A DNA stretch of 64,000 bases, taken from Bradyrhizobium australiense. GTDB lineage: Bacteria; Pseudomonadota; Alphaproteobacteria; Rhizobiales; Xanthobacteraceae. Positions within the stretch are counted from its first letter, which is position 1, and each line of letters begins with the position of its first letter. A model generated the notes under the pieces. It had not been told where the DNA came from, did no database searches, and saw only the letters and a list, made by a program, of their open reading frames with translations. Positions 52,193 to 60,091 of this stretch are shown here, piece after piece. The stretch covers positions 558,001-622,000 of the forward strand of contig NZ_JAAVLX010000004.1 of assembly GCF_013114825.1 (NCBI RefSeq). Reading direction: 5' to 3'. The position numbers and the translations under genes were made by a program.

Positions 52193-52249
52193 CGCTGCCC
52201 TGGGTAGAGGCTTTGAGTCTCCTCCCCCATCATGCACTGCCGCTTGGTT

Positions 52250-52548
52250 AGATTTAGACCACCAATCCCTCATCGGGCATGAAGGTGGGACGTGGAGACG
52301 GCAATATGGTGAGACGTGAAGTTGGCCCGGTGACAGGAGCTGCTTCCCGGTCACTTCGAGGCTAAGTCTAAGGAGTGACCTACTTGATCACCATCCTACT
52401 CCATTACCCACAAGGCCGGGTGACGATGGGGGGATTACTACCGTTCCCACCTCCCCAATCAGACCTTGACCGAAGCCCCTCAACACCGGCAGTGCTTTAG
52501 GCTCCCCCCTGAGACTCACTCTCCATTAGCAGAGGCGTAAGCGAAGAA
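52250..52548 (+). repeat. Four-copy non-coding repeat, copy 4
   Basis: Starts 'gatttagaccaccaatccc', has 'gagacgtgaagttggcccgg', 'cttcccggtcacttcgaggc', 'ggcagtgctttaggctcccc', and ends 'ccattagcagaggcgtaagc'. It is the most diverged and shortest complete copy, but the block order is the same as in copies 1 and 3. Confidence 0.65.
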
Positions 52549-52571
52549 GTGCCCGTCAATTGGGCCCAAAA

Positions 52572-53078
52572 TCAAATTTTAACACTCCCGCGGCCGTGCC
52601 CCGTCCGGAGCTCCAATTCGTATTCCATGGCAACCTTCGCGGCCTCGACATCAGACCGGCGCACCAAGACCGCATCGTGAAGCGGCAGCGCGGGAACTCC
52701 GGTCTTGTATAGGTTGGTGATGACGGAGATCAGAATATCGCTTTCGTGCCGCATCAGCTTGTAGCCGAGCCCTGTGCCGAACAGGTGCGCGATCGGCGCG
52801 TGCTTGGCCTCGATCATCCGGACCGCCTCGCGCAGCTTTATGCCCTCCGGAAAGCTCCCGCGCGTTTCCTCAGGCCAGTTGCCCAGACTGCCGTCTGCGA
52901 ACAGCAATGCATTGATCAGGACTTTCCAACCATCGCGGCATGCCCCGTCTCCGAGTACGTCGTATATGTCATTCGTTGGCAGTTCGGCTCGCGCGATCAC
53001 GTAGGCTAGCCTCGGATAAAGCTGCTGGTAATCGACGTCCGCGATCCGCGGGACCGAAACTGCCCCTCTAGAATCCAC
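52572..53078 (-). CDS. Polymerase-like C-terminal protein (probable fragment)
   Basis: Protein of 168 residues from GTG 53078: VPRIADVDYQQLYPRLAYVI, DVLGDGACRDGWKVLINALL, ARLFGTG-like AHLFGTGLGYKLMRHESDIL and GVPALPLHDAVLVRRSDVEA. The arrangement 'DYSQLYPRL ... L.HDAVLV' is reminiscent of the palm motifs A and C of family-A-like polymerases, and I recall longer rhizobial proteins (about 400 residues) with this C-terminal part. The N-terminal half is absent here, so it is likely truncated. It overlaps the preceding gene stop by one base (TAGTG). Function by analogy only. Confidence 0.6.
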   Translation of the reverse strand: MDSRGAVSVPRIADVDYQQLYPRLAYVIARAELPTNDIYDVLGDGACRDGWKVLINALLFADGSLGNWPEETRGSFPEGIKLREAVRMIEAKHAPIAHLFGTGLGYKLMRHESDILISVITNLYKTGVPALPLHDAVLVRRSDVEAAKVAMEYELELRTGHGRGSVKI

Positions 53079-53377
53079 TATTTAGCCTTTGCGCATCCGG
53101 CAAGGAAGGTCTTCCACATTGGATCATCCTTCCCCCGAAGCTCCAATTCATCTCGTTTTGCCTGATACTTCAGATCGCGCGTTCGCTTAGCGCCGTCGGT
53201 CTGGGACATCTCTCTGCCGGTCGCCGGGCTTACAAGGTCAGAGCCCTTCGGCACTTCCTTCATTCGAAACTCGACCCATCTTGCCCAGCATTCCGCCACT
53301 ACGCGATCTTGTCCGTGGCTTTCCTGCGCGAAAAGATGAACGAACGTGGCGAAGAGCAAGATCGTCAGAGTACGCAA
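53078..53377 (-). CDS. Small secreted protein
   Basis: Protein of 99 residues if started at TTG 53377, six bases after a perfect GGGAGGAGG ribosome-binding site. That start produces a clean signal peptide (LRTLTILLFATFVHLFAQES). Starting at 53464 would add a basic segment overlapping the upstream gene and hide the signal. The mature part is charged with two cysteines (AECWARWVEFRMKEVPKG; MWKTFLAGCAKAK). No family recognised. Overlaps the downstream gene by one base. Confidence 0.65.
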   Translation of the reverse strand: MRTLTILLFATFVHLFAQESHGQDRVVAECWARWVEFRMKEVPKGSDLVSPATGREMSQTDGAKRTRDLKYQAKRDELELRGKDDPMWKTFLAGCAKAK

Positions 53378-53414
53378 AGCCAACCTCCTCCCGATGAGCC
53401 GCCCAATCCGAGCA

Positions 53415-54341
53415 TTAAGCCGCCACTTTAGGCAAGCGATCAAGAAATGATCTGGCGTTAGCAATTTGAGCTTTGATGAACTCCTTCGGATCAGAGCCTA
53501 CGTCTACCCCTAAGGCTTTGCAGGCCTGAAAAATATTTTCTGCCGCCTTATCGGTGATCGCTCTATCCTTCGCATTGACAAGAAGCACAGACATGATGGG
53601 GAAATTGTTTACAGCGCAGTAATCAGTTAACCTGCCCATCGCATGTCCCATCTCGTTCTTGGCTATTAACCCCCATGGAATTTCTGGTCTGAGAGAAGTC
53701 CAGACATCGCCATAAGAAACAAAGCCATCTGCGGAGTTCGGAGCCAGCTCTTGAATTTTGGCGAAGAGTTCAGGGCCGGTTATCGCCTCTCCGACGCTAA
53801 AGTGTCCTCGCTCATCGTCCCCATACCAATAGCTTCTTTCGATAACGCCATCTCCGCGCCAGGGTAATGGCGTTAAGATTGGCTCTAATAGAAACCTAAT
53901 GCCCCACTCTGTTTGTATCTCTTCATCGGGGTCGATGGCCTCTCGGACGGCGGGCTCCCAAGCCTTAACAAGGCCTTGAAGGTAGGAAGGCTCTGAGTGT
54001 TTCTCATGCAGTGCGACATAGATGCCGTTTACCACACCTGCCTCGGCGTGCTCTTTCGCCACTACCCAAGTGCCACTCCAAAAAGTACCGTCGGAGTTTC
54101 GAACAACGCCGCCCGCGGATTGACATACAAGGTGAATGCCCTTGATTGGTCGGCCACGATTATCAGACGCTGAGGAAATTTTCTTAGGTGGTTTCTGCCG
54201 CGCGATTTCCGCGTCGCAGAGCGCAACGAGTTCATCCTTACTTTTTTCAAGTGCCCGCTTGCGAATAAGTTCTAAGTCTTGGATGCTTTTCGTGGAGAGC
54301 TTTTCTGATGTCCAAACGAAATCTTTGAGAGCTTTCAACAT
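53415..54341 (-). CDS. Unknown protein, partner of the 54418-55035 gene
   Basis: Soluble protein of 308 residues from ATG 54341. A helical start (MLKALKDFVWTSEKLSTKSI) precedes a beta-rich middle (KGIHLVCQSAGGVV, TWVVAKEHAEAGVVNGIYVALHEKHSEPSYLQG) and an alpha/beta C-terminal part (GHAMGRLTDYCAVNNFPIMS, VLLVNAKDRA) that resembles a domain I recall at the end of many defence-island proteins (pattern GR...YC...L.PL...VVN). No enzyme motif is visible. It follows the 205-residue gene by 76 bases on the same strand, suggesting a two-gene unit. Confidence 0.75.
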   Translation of the reverse strand: MLKALKDFVWTSEKLSTKSIQDLELIRKRALEKSKDELVALCDAEIARQKPPKKISSASDNRGRPIKGIHLVCQSAGGVVRNSDGTFWSGTWVVAKEHAEAGVVNGIYVALHEKHSEPSYLQGLVKAWEPAVREAIDPDEEIQTEWGIRFLLEPILTPLPWRGDGVIERSYWYGDDERGHFSVGEAITGPELFAKIQELAPNSADGFVSYGDVWTSLRPEIPWGLIAKNEMGHAMGRLTDYCAVNNFPIMSVLLVNAKDRAITDKAAENIFQACKALGVDVGSDPKEFIKAQIANARSFLDRLPKVAA

Positions 54342-54417
54342 CAACTTGCTCCATTATTTCGATTCTTCACCCCGACAGGGCTAATTCATTGAGAAGATGC
54401 ACTGGCGAACGCTTTTT

Positions 54418-55035
54418 TTAGCCGCGGATTGTGATGTCAATCGCGTCCGGCGACACATCGTATTTTCGGGCCAATGCTTCTTTGGCTTCCTTGATGGTAA
54501 GGACTAGTTGGCCGGGAGTGGGAGGGGCGAGCTGCGCGCTCGCATTTTCGAATTGTGCCGTGGTTGGGTCCAAGATTTCGGTCCAGAGTGCCTCCTTTAG
54601 AAAACCGTCACCTGTGCCTCTGAACCCACGACCTTCTACATGGAATGGAGTGAGCCAACTCTGTCCACCCTCAGAGTTTCCCGATTGCTTGAGTGCTTCG
54701 CGGTTGGCTTTGAATGCTTTCAAAATGGAAGGTTGCTTATAAAAACTGAGCAAAAGGTCCTGGCCGTCAGAGCTGCTCGGGCCCACAACAGCAACCACAT
54801 CACTGTCGGACAGCCCACTAAACGTGTCATTGGATGGAGAATAGGCAAACGAAATACGACCCTCGGATTTGGCTGAGCTGTATTTGATAACGCAGCGGAC
54901 CGGTTTGCCTTCGTAAACGAACCGAACGCGCTGGCCTCGAGGAACTCCCTTGGATGAAATGATCTCCAACTTGCCGTATCTGCGCGAAAGCGCTGCGTGT
55001 GCGAGCTTGATAGCCTCGTTCAAATCGGTGCTCAT
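54418..55035 (-). CDS. Unknown protein
   Basis: Soluble protein of 205 residues. The N-terminal half (LEIISSKGVPRGQRVRFVYEGKPVRCVIKYSSAKSEGRISFAYSP) looks like a beta-sheet domain that could bind DNA or be a degenerate nuclease fold. The middle has VVAVVGPSSSDGQDLLLSFY and the C-terminal third is helical (LTIKEAKEALARKYDVSPDAIDITI). AGGAGGT stands seven bases before the ATG. No family recognised. Probably co-transcribed with the following 308-residue gene. Confidence 0.75.
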   Translation of the reverse strand: MSTDLNEAIKLAHAALSRRYGKLEIISSKGVPRGQRVRFVYEGKPVRCVIKYSSAKSEGRISFAYSPSNDTFSGLSDSDVVAVVGPSSSDGQDLLLSFYKQPSILKAFKANREALKQSGNSEGGQSWLTPFHVEGRGFRGTGDGFLKEALWTEILDPTTAQFENASAQLAPPTPGQLVLTIKEAKEALARKYDVSPDAIDITIRG

Positions 55036-55085
55036 ATAAACCTCCTACATCTTATAACGAATATCACTGATGATAGAATAGCATA

Positions 55086-55367
55086 TCATGCGAGGTTGCC
55101 GTAGATAGGCGACACGGATGAGGCATGATTGGCTAGCCGCACCATCAACCATCTGTCGCGATCGACGAACGAGATTGCCACGAAGTTGCAGAGGATGACC
55201 TCGATGGCCAGTTCGAACTTCCGAGCGTCCGCGGCTTTGCGAGCACGGACACGCTGCTTACGGGATTGCTCAAGCGCACGAAGCTCCGCAGCTAAAGCGT
55301 CAATGATCTCTCGCAGGCGATCATCCGAGGCACGCCAACGATTTTCCAAGGTGACCGGCTTTAACAT
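55086..55367 (-). CDS. Hypothetical protein, possibly truncated
   Basis: Protein of 93 residues: a charged helix (WRASDDRLREIIDALAAELRALEQSRKQRVRARKAAD) and a hydrophobic core FELAIEVILCNFVAISFVDR followed by WLMVRLANHASS. The core looks like the beginning of a larger domain, so the gene may be a truncated fragment. No family recognised. It is 50 bases upstream of the 205-residue gene on the same strand. Confidence 0.6.
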   Translation of the reverse strand: MLKPVTLENRWRASDDRLREIIDALAAELRALEQSRKQRVRARKAADARKFELAIEVILCNFVAISFVDRDRWLMVRLANHASSVSPIYGNLA

Positions 55368-55516
55368 GGCTATCGTGCGCGAAGTGAGCGGGATAAATCA
55401 CCAACATTGACGGATGTGATCCCCGTCACCCGATCTCTGCTGTAAGCGACCTTTTCGCGAAAGTTGGGAGCGTTGACCCAGGCTATTCAGCTCGTACGTT
55501 GGACGCGTACGACGGC

Positions 55517-55729
55517 TTAGTGTACCCTGGCACCCTGCTGCCGGATTAGAATGCTGTTCCCGTCGCCACCATCAATCACTTCGTAGCCGGGCTCCAGCAC
55601 AATCCATTTTCCCGCCTGCTGACTGCCCGGCTGACCACGCTTCGCGATCACTACACCATTAAATTTGAGGAAAAGATCAGTTTCAGTCCCTTCGTATTCC
55701 AGCTTGCCTCTACTGGTCATGGTCATCAC
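55517..55729 (-). CDS. Conserved 70-residue protein
   Basis: Small beta-rich protein: SRGKLEYEGTETDLFLKFNG, VVIAKRGQPGSQQAGKWIVL, EPGYEVIDGGDGNSILIRQQ. I recall close relatives in Bradyrhizobium, unassigned. The ATG overlaps the stop of the upstream 239-residue gene by four bases (ATGA), making it the last gene of a three-gene coupled operon (56442-57170, 55726-56445, 55517-55729). Confidence 0.8.
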   Translation of the reverse strand: MMTMTSRGKLEYEGTETDLFLKFNGVVIAKRGQPGSQQAGKWIVLEPGYEVIDGGDGNSILIRQQGARVH

Positions 55730-56445
55730 CTTCCTTTTGACAGCGACGGATGCCCGCCGTACCGCTTGACCTTAAGCGCCAACACGCCGTCGAGATGTTT
55801 CTCCGTAGCCCATTCGCACCGCTCCTCGATGGCCTGCCCGATCAGCCTCAACACCCTTCCCGTGCTCCTGGCATAGGTGTGCAGCTCGATTCTGAATGCC
55901 CGGCCATTCTTATCCTGCTGGGGCCAAACGCGATGATAGCCGCTAGCAAGCCGATGGGCAGCCTTTGCGACTTGGACCAGACGAAACTCCTTCACGCGAT
56001 GGGAGCCGGGGTCTTCCTCGATAAGGACGGTGATGGCGAGGTGGATGGCAAGAAGCCGCTCCGGCTTTATGGCTTTCTTGCGCAGACGTCCGAACGCGAT
56101 GGCGGCGCGTGTCTTCGCTGACAGTCCGCGGAGTCGCGTGGCGATCTCGTATGGCGATTGCTCCAGGAGCAGCGCAAGCCGAGCAACAGCATCCTTGATC
56201 TGCGGGTCTGTTTCTAGGCGGGGTTTGACGTACGAAGTCGCTGCAGCAAGATATGGCTTCAGCTCCGCGCCTCGATAGCTGCCATGCCAATGACTTCCGT
56301 GCCGAGCCCGATGCTCGACATGACGCTTGCAGTGAAACGATGCAAAACCTTGTGCCGCGGACCTCATGGTTCGCTGACGGCAACCTGGAATAACGCATCG
56401 CTGATCTTCGCTCGGCCTTGATCTTACTGACCGCGTAGGCATCAC
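55726..56445 (-). CDS. Conserved protein with N-terminal zinc-finger-like motif
   Basis: Protein of 239 residues. The start DQRCVIPGCRQRTMRSAAQGFASFHCKRHVEHRARHG carries CxxxxC and CxxH pairs consistent with a zinc site resembling HNH-associated or phage fingers. The rest is helical and basic (DPQIKDAVARLALLLEQSPYEIATRLRGLSAKTRAAIAFGRLRKKAI). I recall homologues in Bradyrhizobium, unassigned. Both ends overlap neighbouring genes by ATGA, so it is tightly coupled to the RNase H-like protein upstream and the 70-residue protein downstream. Confidence 0.8.
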   Translation of the reverse strand: MMPTRSVRSRPSEDQRCVIPGCRQRTMRSAAQGFASFHCKRHVEHRARHGSHWHGSYRGAELKPYLAAATSYVKPRLETDPQIKDAVARLALLLEQSPYEIATRLRGLSAKTRAAIAFGRLRKKAIKPERLLAIHLAITVLIEEDPGSHRVKEFRLVQVAKAAHRLASGYHRVWPQQDKNGRAFRIELHTYARSTGRVLRLIGQAIEERCEWATEKHLDGVLALKVKRYGGHPSLSKGR

Positions 56446-57170
56446 AATGTTGGACCAAATCCCGCAAGGGGGGCACCAATATTTCGGCCCTGTTGATCAC
56501 GCGCCGTTTCTGCAAGCTGGCGTGCGACTTGGAATTCGGCCATCGACTCCGCTTCTTCCGTCGTGAAATGCACGGGGACGAGCTTCAAATCTTTGACTTC
56601 AATCGACTCGGCTATCTCCATCCAGACATCGACGTAGGCCGGAGTCCTCTTGGAGCTATTCTTCCATCCCTCGCTTTTCCAATTCCATAGATCCTTTCTA
56701 AGTGCATCGACTATGTACATGCTCGTTGTTTGAAGCAAAATCGTACTTGGCTTCGGCAATTTCGAGCAGAGATCACGGACGGCATGTACCAGCGCCTCGT
56801 TGTGATCGCTTTTTTTCGAGTCCACCGGCCCTGAGCCTTGCCTGGTGATCTCGCCGCCCCGCCCCCACTGAATGATCCAGCCATAACCGGCCGGGACGTT
56901 GGTGCGCGGTAGAACCGTTCTTTGATCAGTACCGGCAATGGTCGCGATATGAAGTTTCCCTTTCTCCAACTCAATCTCTGACCCAACTCTTTTCACCGAA
57001 GTCTCCTCGTTATTAGACAAAACGCTTTGACTGAATAGGCTGCATGCCGCGCGTTCGATTTCAAGAAGCGCCCGGTCTAGAAGTGCGTCGTGTTGCGGTA
57101 TTGCCACATCAGGAAATCGCTCAATGCGTGGGAAATAGGTGACCCTGGGCAATCGCCCACAAACAGACAT
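56442..57170 (-). CDS. RNase H-fold protein, catalytic residues altered
   Basis: Protein of 242 residues. From residue 73 (LHIATIAGTDQ, then AGYGWIIQWGRGGEITRQGSG) the order of strands and helices follows RNase HI: HNEALVHAVRDLCSKL matches the NRMEL helix with Glu125, ILLQTTSMYIVDALRKDLWNWKSEGWKN matches the TDSQYV-W-W-GW block, and VDVWMEIAE follows. The first and third catalytic Asp positions appear as Ala/Thr and Thr148-149, so cleavage is unlikely; it may bind RNA/DNA hybrids. The N-terminal 70 residues are unknown. First gene of the coupled operon. Confidence 0.7.
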   Translation of the reverse strand: MSVCGRLPRVTYFPRIERFPDVAIPQHDALLDRALLEIERAACSLFSQSVLSNNEETSVKRVGSEIELEKGKLHIATIAGTDQRTVLPRTNVPAGYGWIIQWGRGGEITRQGSGPVDSKKSDHNEALVHAVRDLCSKLPKPSTILLQTTSMYIVDALRKDLWNWKSEGWKNSSKRTPAYVDVWMEIAESIEVKDLKLVPVHFTTEEAESMAEFQVARQLAETARDQQGRNIGAPLAGFGPTL

Positions 57171-57456
57171 GCTCACCAGAGTGAGGGATCGATCCTAGGA
57201 CGCGAATGACAGTGCAGATCGTTGGGGTAGCCGGCAATTCGTTCTGGCATTTGGCCAGTTGTCCGCGCTTCATGCTGACCATGACCCACTTGGCGCAAGT
57301 AATTGCATCACATCGCCACCGCCCTGATGCTTCATCTCAACTGGACGTAGCTCGTTGGCTCTAGCCTGCAAGCCAGCATTCCCCACGGGCGCTTGCCCTT
57401 CGATGAACCATCCTGCCGGGCGCCGCATCACTCACCCCGCGCCGCCTCAAGTCACC

Positions 57457-58077
57457 TCACGCCACGTCACTACGTGCTGCCTCACGAATGCGAAGCACAG
57501 TCCCAACGCCCACGCTGAGGTCCCGTGCAATTCGTCTCACGCCCGTGCCCTCGCTCAACATAGCGCGGATTACGCGGACCTTCTTAGCGTCGGCGTCCTC
57601 CAGTGTCCTACGTCCTAGTTTGATCCCCTCAGCCTTGGCCCTCGCGAGTCCAGCCATTACCCTTTCGCGGATCATGGCGCGTTCAAACTCAGCGAATACA
57701 CCAAGCATCTGATACATGGCGCGCCCAGAGGGTGTAGAAGTGTCGAGCCCTTGTTGGTGTAAGAAGAGGTCAACACCCTTGGCATGGAGGTCCCTCAAGA
57801 CATCCAAGAGGTCCGTCAGTGACCTTCCCAGCCTGTCCACTGACCATGCAGCCACCATGTCCACCTCACGCCGGGCTACCGCTTTCATGAGGGCATCAAG
57901 CCCGGGCCTGCGGTCACGACCTTTGGCACCCGAGATGCCCGCATCCTCAAAGACAGCGGCCACCTCCCATCCATGGCGTTGGGCAACGGCATCAAGCTCG
58001 CGACGCTGGTTGTCAGTGGTCTGCTCGGTGGTGCTGACGCGGATGTACAGGGCAACTCGCTTGGCGGTGGTCGGCAT
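57457..58077 (-). CDS. Serine resolvase/invertase
   Basis: Small serine recombinase of 206 residues. The catalytic domain has nucleophile Ser15 (ALYIRVSTTEQTTDNQ), AGISGAKGRDRRPGLDALMKA and AAWSVDRLGRSLTDLLDVL. It ends near 135 with GVFAEFERAMIRERV, and the C-terminal helix-turn-helix (GTGVRRIARDLSVGVGTVLR) binds DNA. It is of the Tn3-resolvase/DNA-invertase type. No transposase gene is beside it. Direct and inverted repeats in the 600 bases upstream could be its target sites. Confidence 0.95.
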   Translation of the reverse strand: MPTTAKRVALYIRVSTTEQTTDNQRRELDAVAQRHGWEVAAVFEDAGISGAKGRDRRPGLDALMKAVARREVDMVAAWSVDRLGRSLTDLLDVLRDLHAKGVDLFLHQQGLDTSTPSGRAMYQMLGVFAEFERAMIRERVMAGLARAKAEGIKLGRRTLEDADAKKVRVIRAMLSEGTGVRRIARDLSVGVGTVLRIREAARSDVA

Positions 58078-58126
58078 GGAAAGTCATCTCCAGTGAGGAC
58101 GGCGATGGAGACGATTCTGATTCAAC

Positions 58127-58138
58127 GTGTTCCGAAAT
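58127..58138 (+). repeat. 12-base inverted repeat, left arm
   Basis: GTGTTCCGAAAT; its exact reverse complement ATTTCGGAACAC is at 58218-58229. The pair starts 50 bases upstream of the resolvase gene and brackets the first 18-base direct repeat, as expected for a recombinase or regulator binding region. Confidence 0.65.
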
Positions 58139-58153
58139 GCACTGCTTTTGGAC

Positions 58154-58171
58154 GAGTCAAATCGACTCACC
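58154..58171 (+). repeat. 18-base direct repeat A (palindromic core)
   Basis: GAGTCAAATCGACTCACC; a copy with one mismatch is at 58652-58669. The GAGTC/GACTC palindrome makes a five-base dyad around a five-base centre. Candidate recombination half-site for the adjacent resolvase. Confidence 0.65.
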
Positions 58172-58217
58172 CCGAGTAAACGAAATCAATGACCTAGCAA
58201 TGGTGATGATGTGAGGG

Positions 58218-58229
58218 ATTTCGGAACAC
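58218..58229 (-). repeat. 12-base inverted repeat, right arm
   Basis: ATTTCGGAACAC, the partner of 58127-58138; arm centres are 91 bases apart. Confidence 0.65.
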
Positions 58230-58900
58230 TCAGCCGGCGACATCCTTACCGCAAGTCGGGATTGAGCCGCAAACACCGTGACCAGTGCTGGCCGAGCCCG
58301 AGGCCCCCTCGATTCCATTCGCAGCCCTGATCCCGGTTGCCGCGTAAAGCGGCCCGCCAGTGCTGAGATAGGCTGGCACGCTGAGGCAACGCGGAAGCCG
58401 GCTCACCGGAATCCCAAAGGGTTGGTCCTGGTGGTTTCCTGCATTGAGGGCGGATGATTCCGATATGGCATACGGGGGAAAACGCGCGGCAAGCCTCCAC
58501 GCCCTACCCTTCTCGTGTGTGACCCCTAAAAATATCCCTGCAATCTTGGCCGACTTCTTCGGCAAGCGGCCGCTGCCTGAGCCGATCACGGACGCTCAAC
58601 AATGCTGGCCGGTGCGATGGATCACCAAACGAACGTTTGGCGACTGGCCATGAGTCAAAACGACTCACCGGAGCCTCTCATGTTGAAGGGATCAGGAGCC
58701 CAGCCGCAGGGAGTGTGCAGCCACCGCGGCACCTCAGAAGAGGCGAATTCTAGCGGACGGGCACGGGGGACACGATCATGCCGCCGCTACCAGGTGACCC
58801 TTTAGATTTGGGACCCCTTTTCGTTTCCGTCCGGAGTCCGACCCAGCCACGCGGTGTAGATCCTTGCACCCCGATTTACCCCTTGAATAGGAACCAGCTG
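58230..58900. other. Gene-free stretch with direct repeat B
   Basis: No gene is supported on either strand. It contains direct repeat B (58652-58669) and presumably the promoter for the rightward defence-type cluster starting at 58901. A plus-strand frame extending from 58778 is open but its composition before 58901 is not protein-like. Confidence 0.4.
58652..58669 (+). repeat. 18-base direct repeat B
   Basis: GAGTCAAAACGACTCACC, identical to 58154-58171 at 17 of 18 positions and lying 498 bases from it in the same orientation. A serine resolvase acting on such a pair would delete the DNA between. Confidence 0.65.
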
Positions 58901-60034
58901 ATGCTTCATGGTAGTAGAAACACGCCGATACTACCAACGATGCCTTCATCCAGTCTGACCGCGCGGACCTCCCGCCTGCCAACATTGGAAACCCGCATGC
59001 TAAAACGACTTTCTGAGCAATTTGCGCCCGATCCGCCCGTTGAGTACGGGCACTTAGTCAAGCTGCTACAGATCGCAGCGTCCGAGACCGACTACCAAAG
59101 TCTGGTAACAAAGACGTTTTCCATGACCCCTGAATACGAGCGACGCAAGGTGCTCCTACTGCACGGCCATTTTTCACGAATGGACTTCATTCAGCTTCTT
59201 CATTCTGCAGGGGATGCCAAAGGAACAAACATTCGCAGCGCGAACGAGCTCTTGCGGCGGTTGATAGAATGGTCACTCGTTATCGACAGTGATTTTGGAT
59301 TCAATCAAGAGCATCGCTTCCAATGGTCAAGGGCTGCGATAGCTCTCTTTGGAGGCCTCGACCTCATAGATAATGTCCTACTCGGGCGTTCGCATGTTGT
59401 TGAAAAATATTCGCGCAGCATCCCGGCGATAATCGTTCGCAAGAATGGTCACGAGCGCATTGGGACAGGCTTTCTTACGGTACGAGGTGGGCGCATCGCA
59501 CCCTTCCTGGGCGAAGGCATTATTGTGACCGCCAAACACAACGTCGACCCCGCCGACGGGATTGATTTCGTCAAATTCGGCGATACCGACGGTGTTACCT
59601 ACGAAGCGAGGCAATCCAACTGGATTTGTCATTCTACGCGCGATCTCGCGGCAATGCCTGTTCGCGTAACCGGGCGTGCTGTTCCAATTCACGCGATGGG
59701 GCAAGCATCTGTCCTCTCGCGAACAATATCGCTCGGATATCCAACGATCTCTCAAACAGATCGAGCCTACTTGCTAGCGCACAACGGCGAACTCAACGCC
59801 ATAGTCTCTTCATATTTGGACAAACAGAAGTATTTGCTCATCTCGAATACGGTCGCCCCGGGCAATAGTGGCGGCCCTGTCTTAGACGAATCTGGATTGT
59901 GCATAGGCATAGTCGTTCAAGCTCTGGAAGGACAATACGATGGTGGTACCAGTAAAGCCAACGCCGCGATACCTGCTGCTGATATTCAAGAATTCCTCCT
60001 TTCGCTGCCTCAGCACGAGCAAGGTCATCATTGA
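58901..60034 (+). CDS. Trypsin-like serine protease with N-terminal helical domain
   Basis: Protein of 377 residues from ATG 58901, preceded by AGGAA; later ATGs (58940, 58997) are possible. The N-terminal 150 residues form a helical domain (RMLKRLSEQFAPDPPVEYGH; EYERRKVLLLHGHFSRMDFI; LLRRLIEWSLVID) that may be an effector-associated adaptor. The C-terminal half is a trypsin-fold protease with the triad His213 (GEGIIVTAKHNV), Asp248 (STRDLAAM) and Ser323 (APGNSGGPVLDE). No signal peptide, so it acts in the cytoplasm. It is 57 bases upstream of the 637-residue gene on the same strand and probably its partner. Confidence 0.88.
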   Translation: MLHGSRNTPILPTMPSSSLTARTSRLPTLETRMLKRLSEQFAPDPPVEYGHLVKLLQIAASETDYQSLVTKTFSMTPEYERRKVLLLHGHFSRMDFIQLLHSAGDAKGTNIRSANELLRRLIEWSLVIDSDFGFNQEHRFQWSRAAIALFGGLDLIDNVLLGRSHVVEKYSRSIPAIIVRKNGHERIGTGFLTVRGGRIAPFLGEGIIVTAKHNVDPADGIDFVKFGDTDGVTYEARQSNWICHSTRDLAAMPVRVTGRAVPIHAMGQASVLSRTISLGYPTISQTDRAYLLAHNGELNAIVSSYLDKQKYLLISNTVAPGNSGGPVLDESGLCIGIVVQALEGQYDGGTSKANAAIPAADIQEFLLSLPQHEQGHH

Positions 60035-60091
60035 CTCGGCGTCGCCCGGGACGCGGTTCGGCTTCCTTCGGCCTGGATTGGAGCCGCGCCG

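Noticed and set aside
58230..58589. Minus-strand frame of 119 codons in the resolvase-protease gap
   Set aside because: Low-complexity Ser/Gly/Pro composition, no ribosome-binding site, overlapping alternative frames of equal quality.
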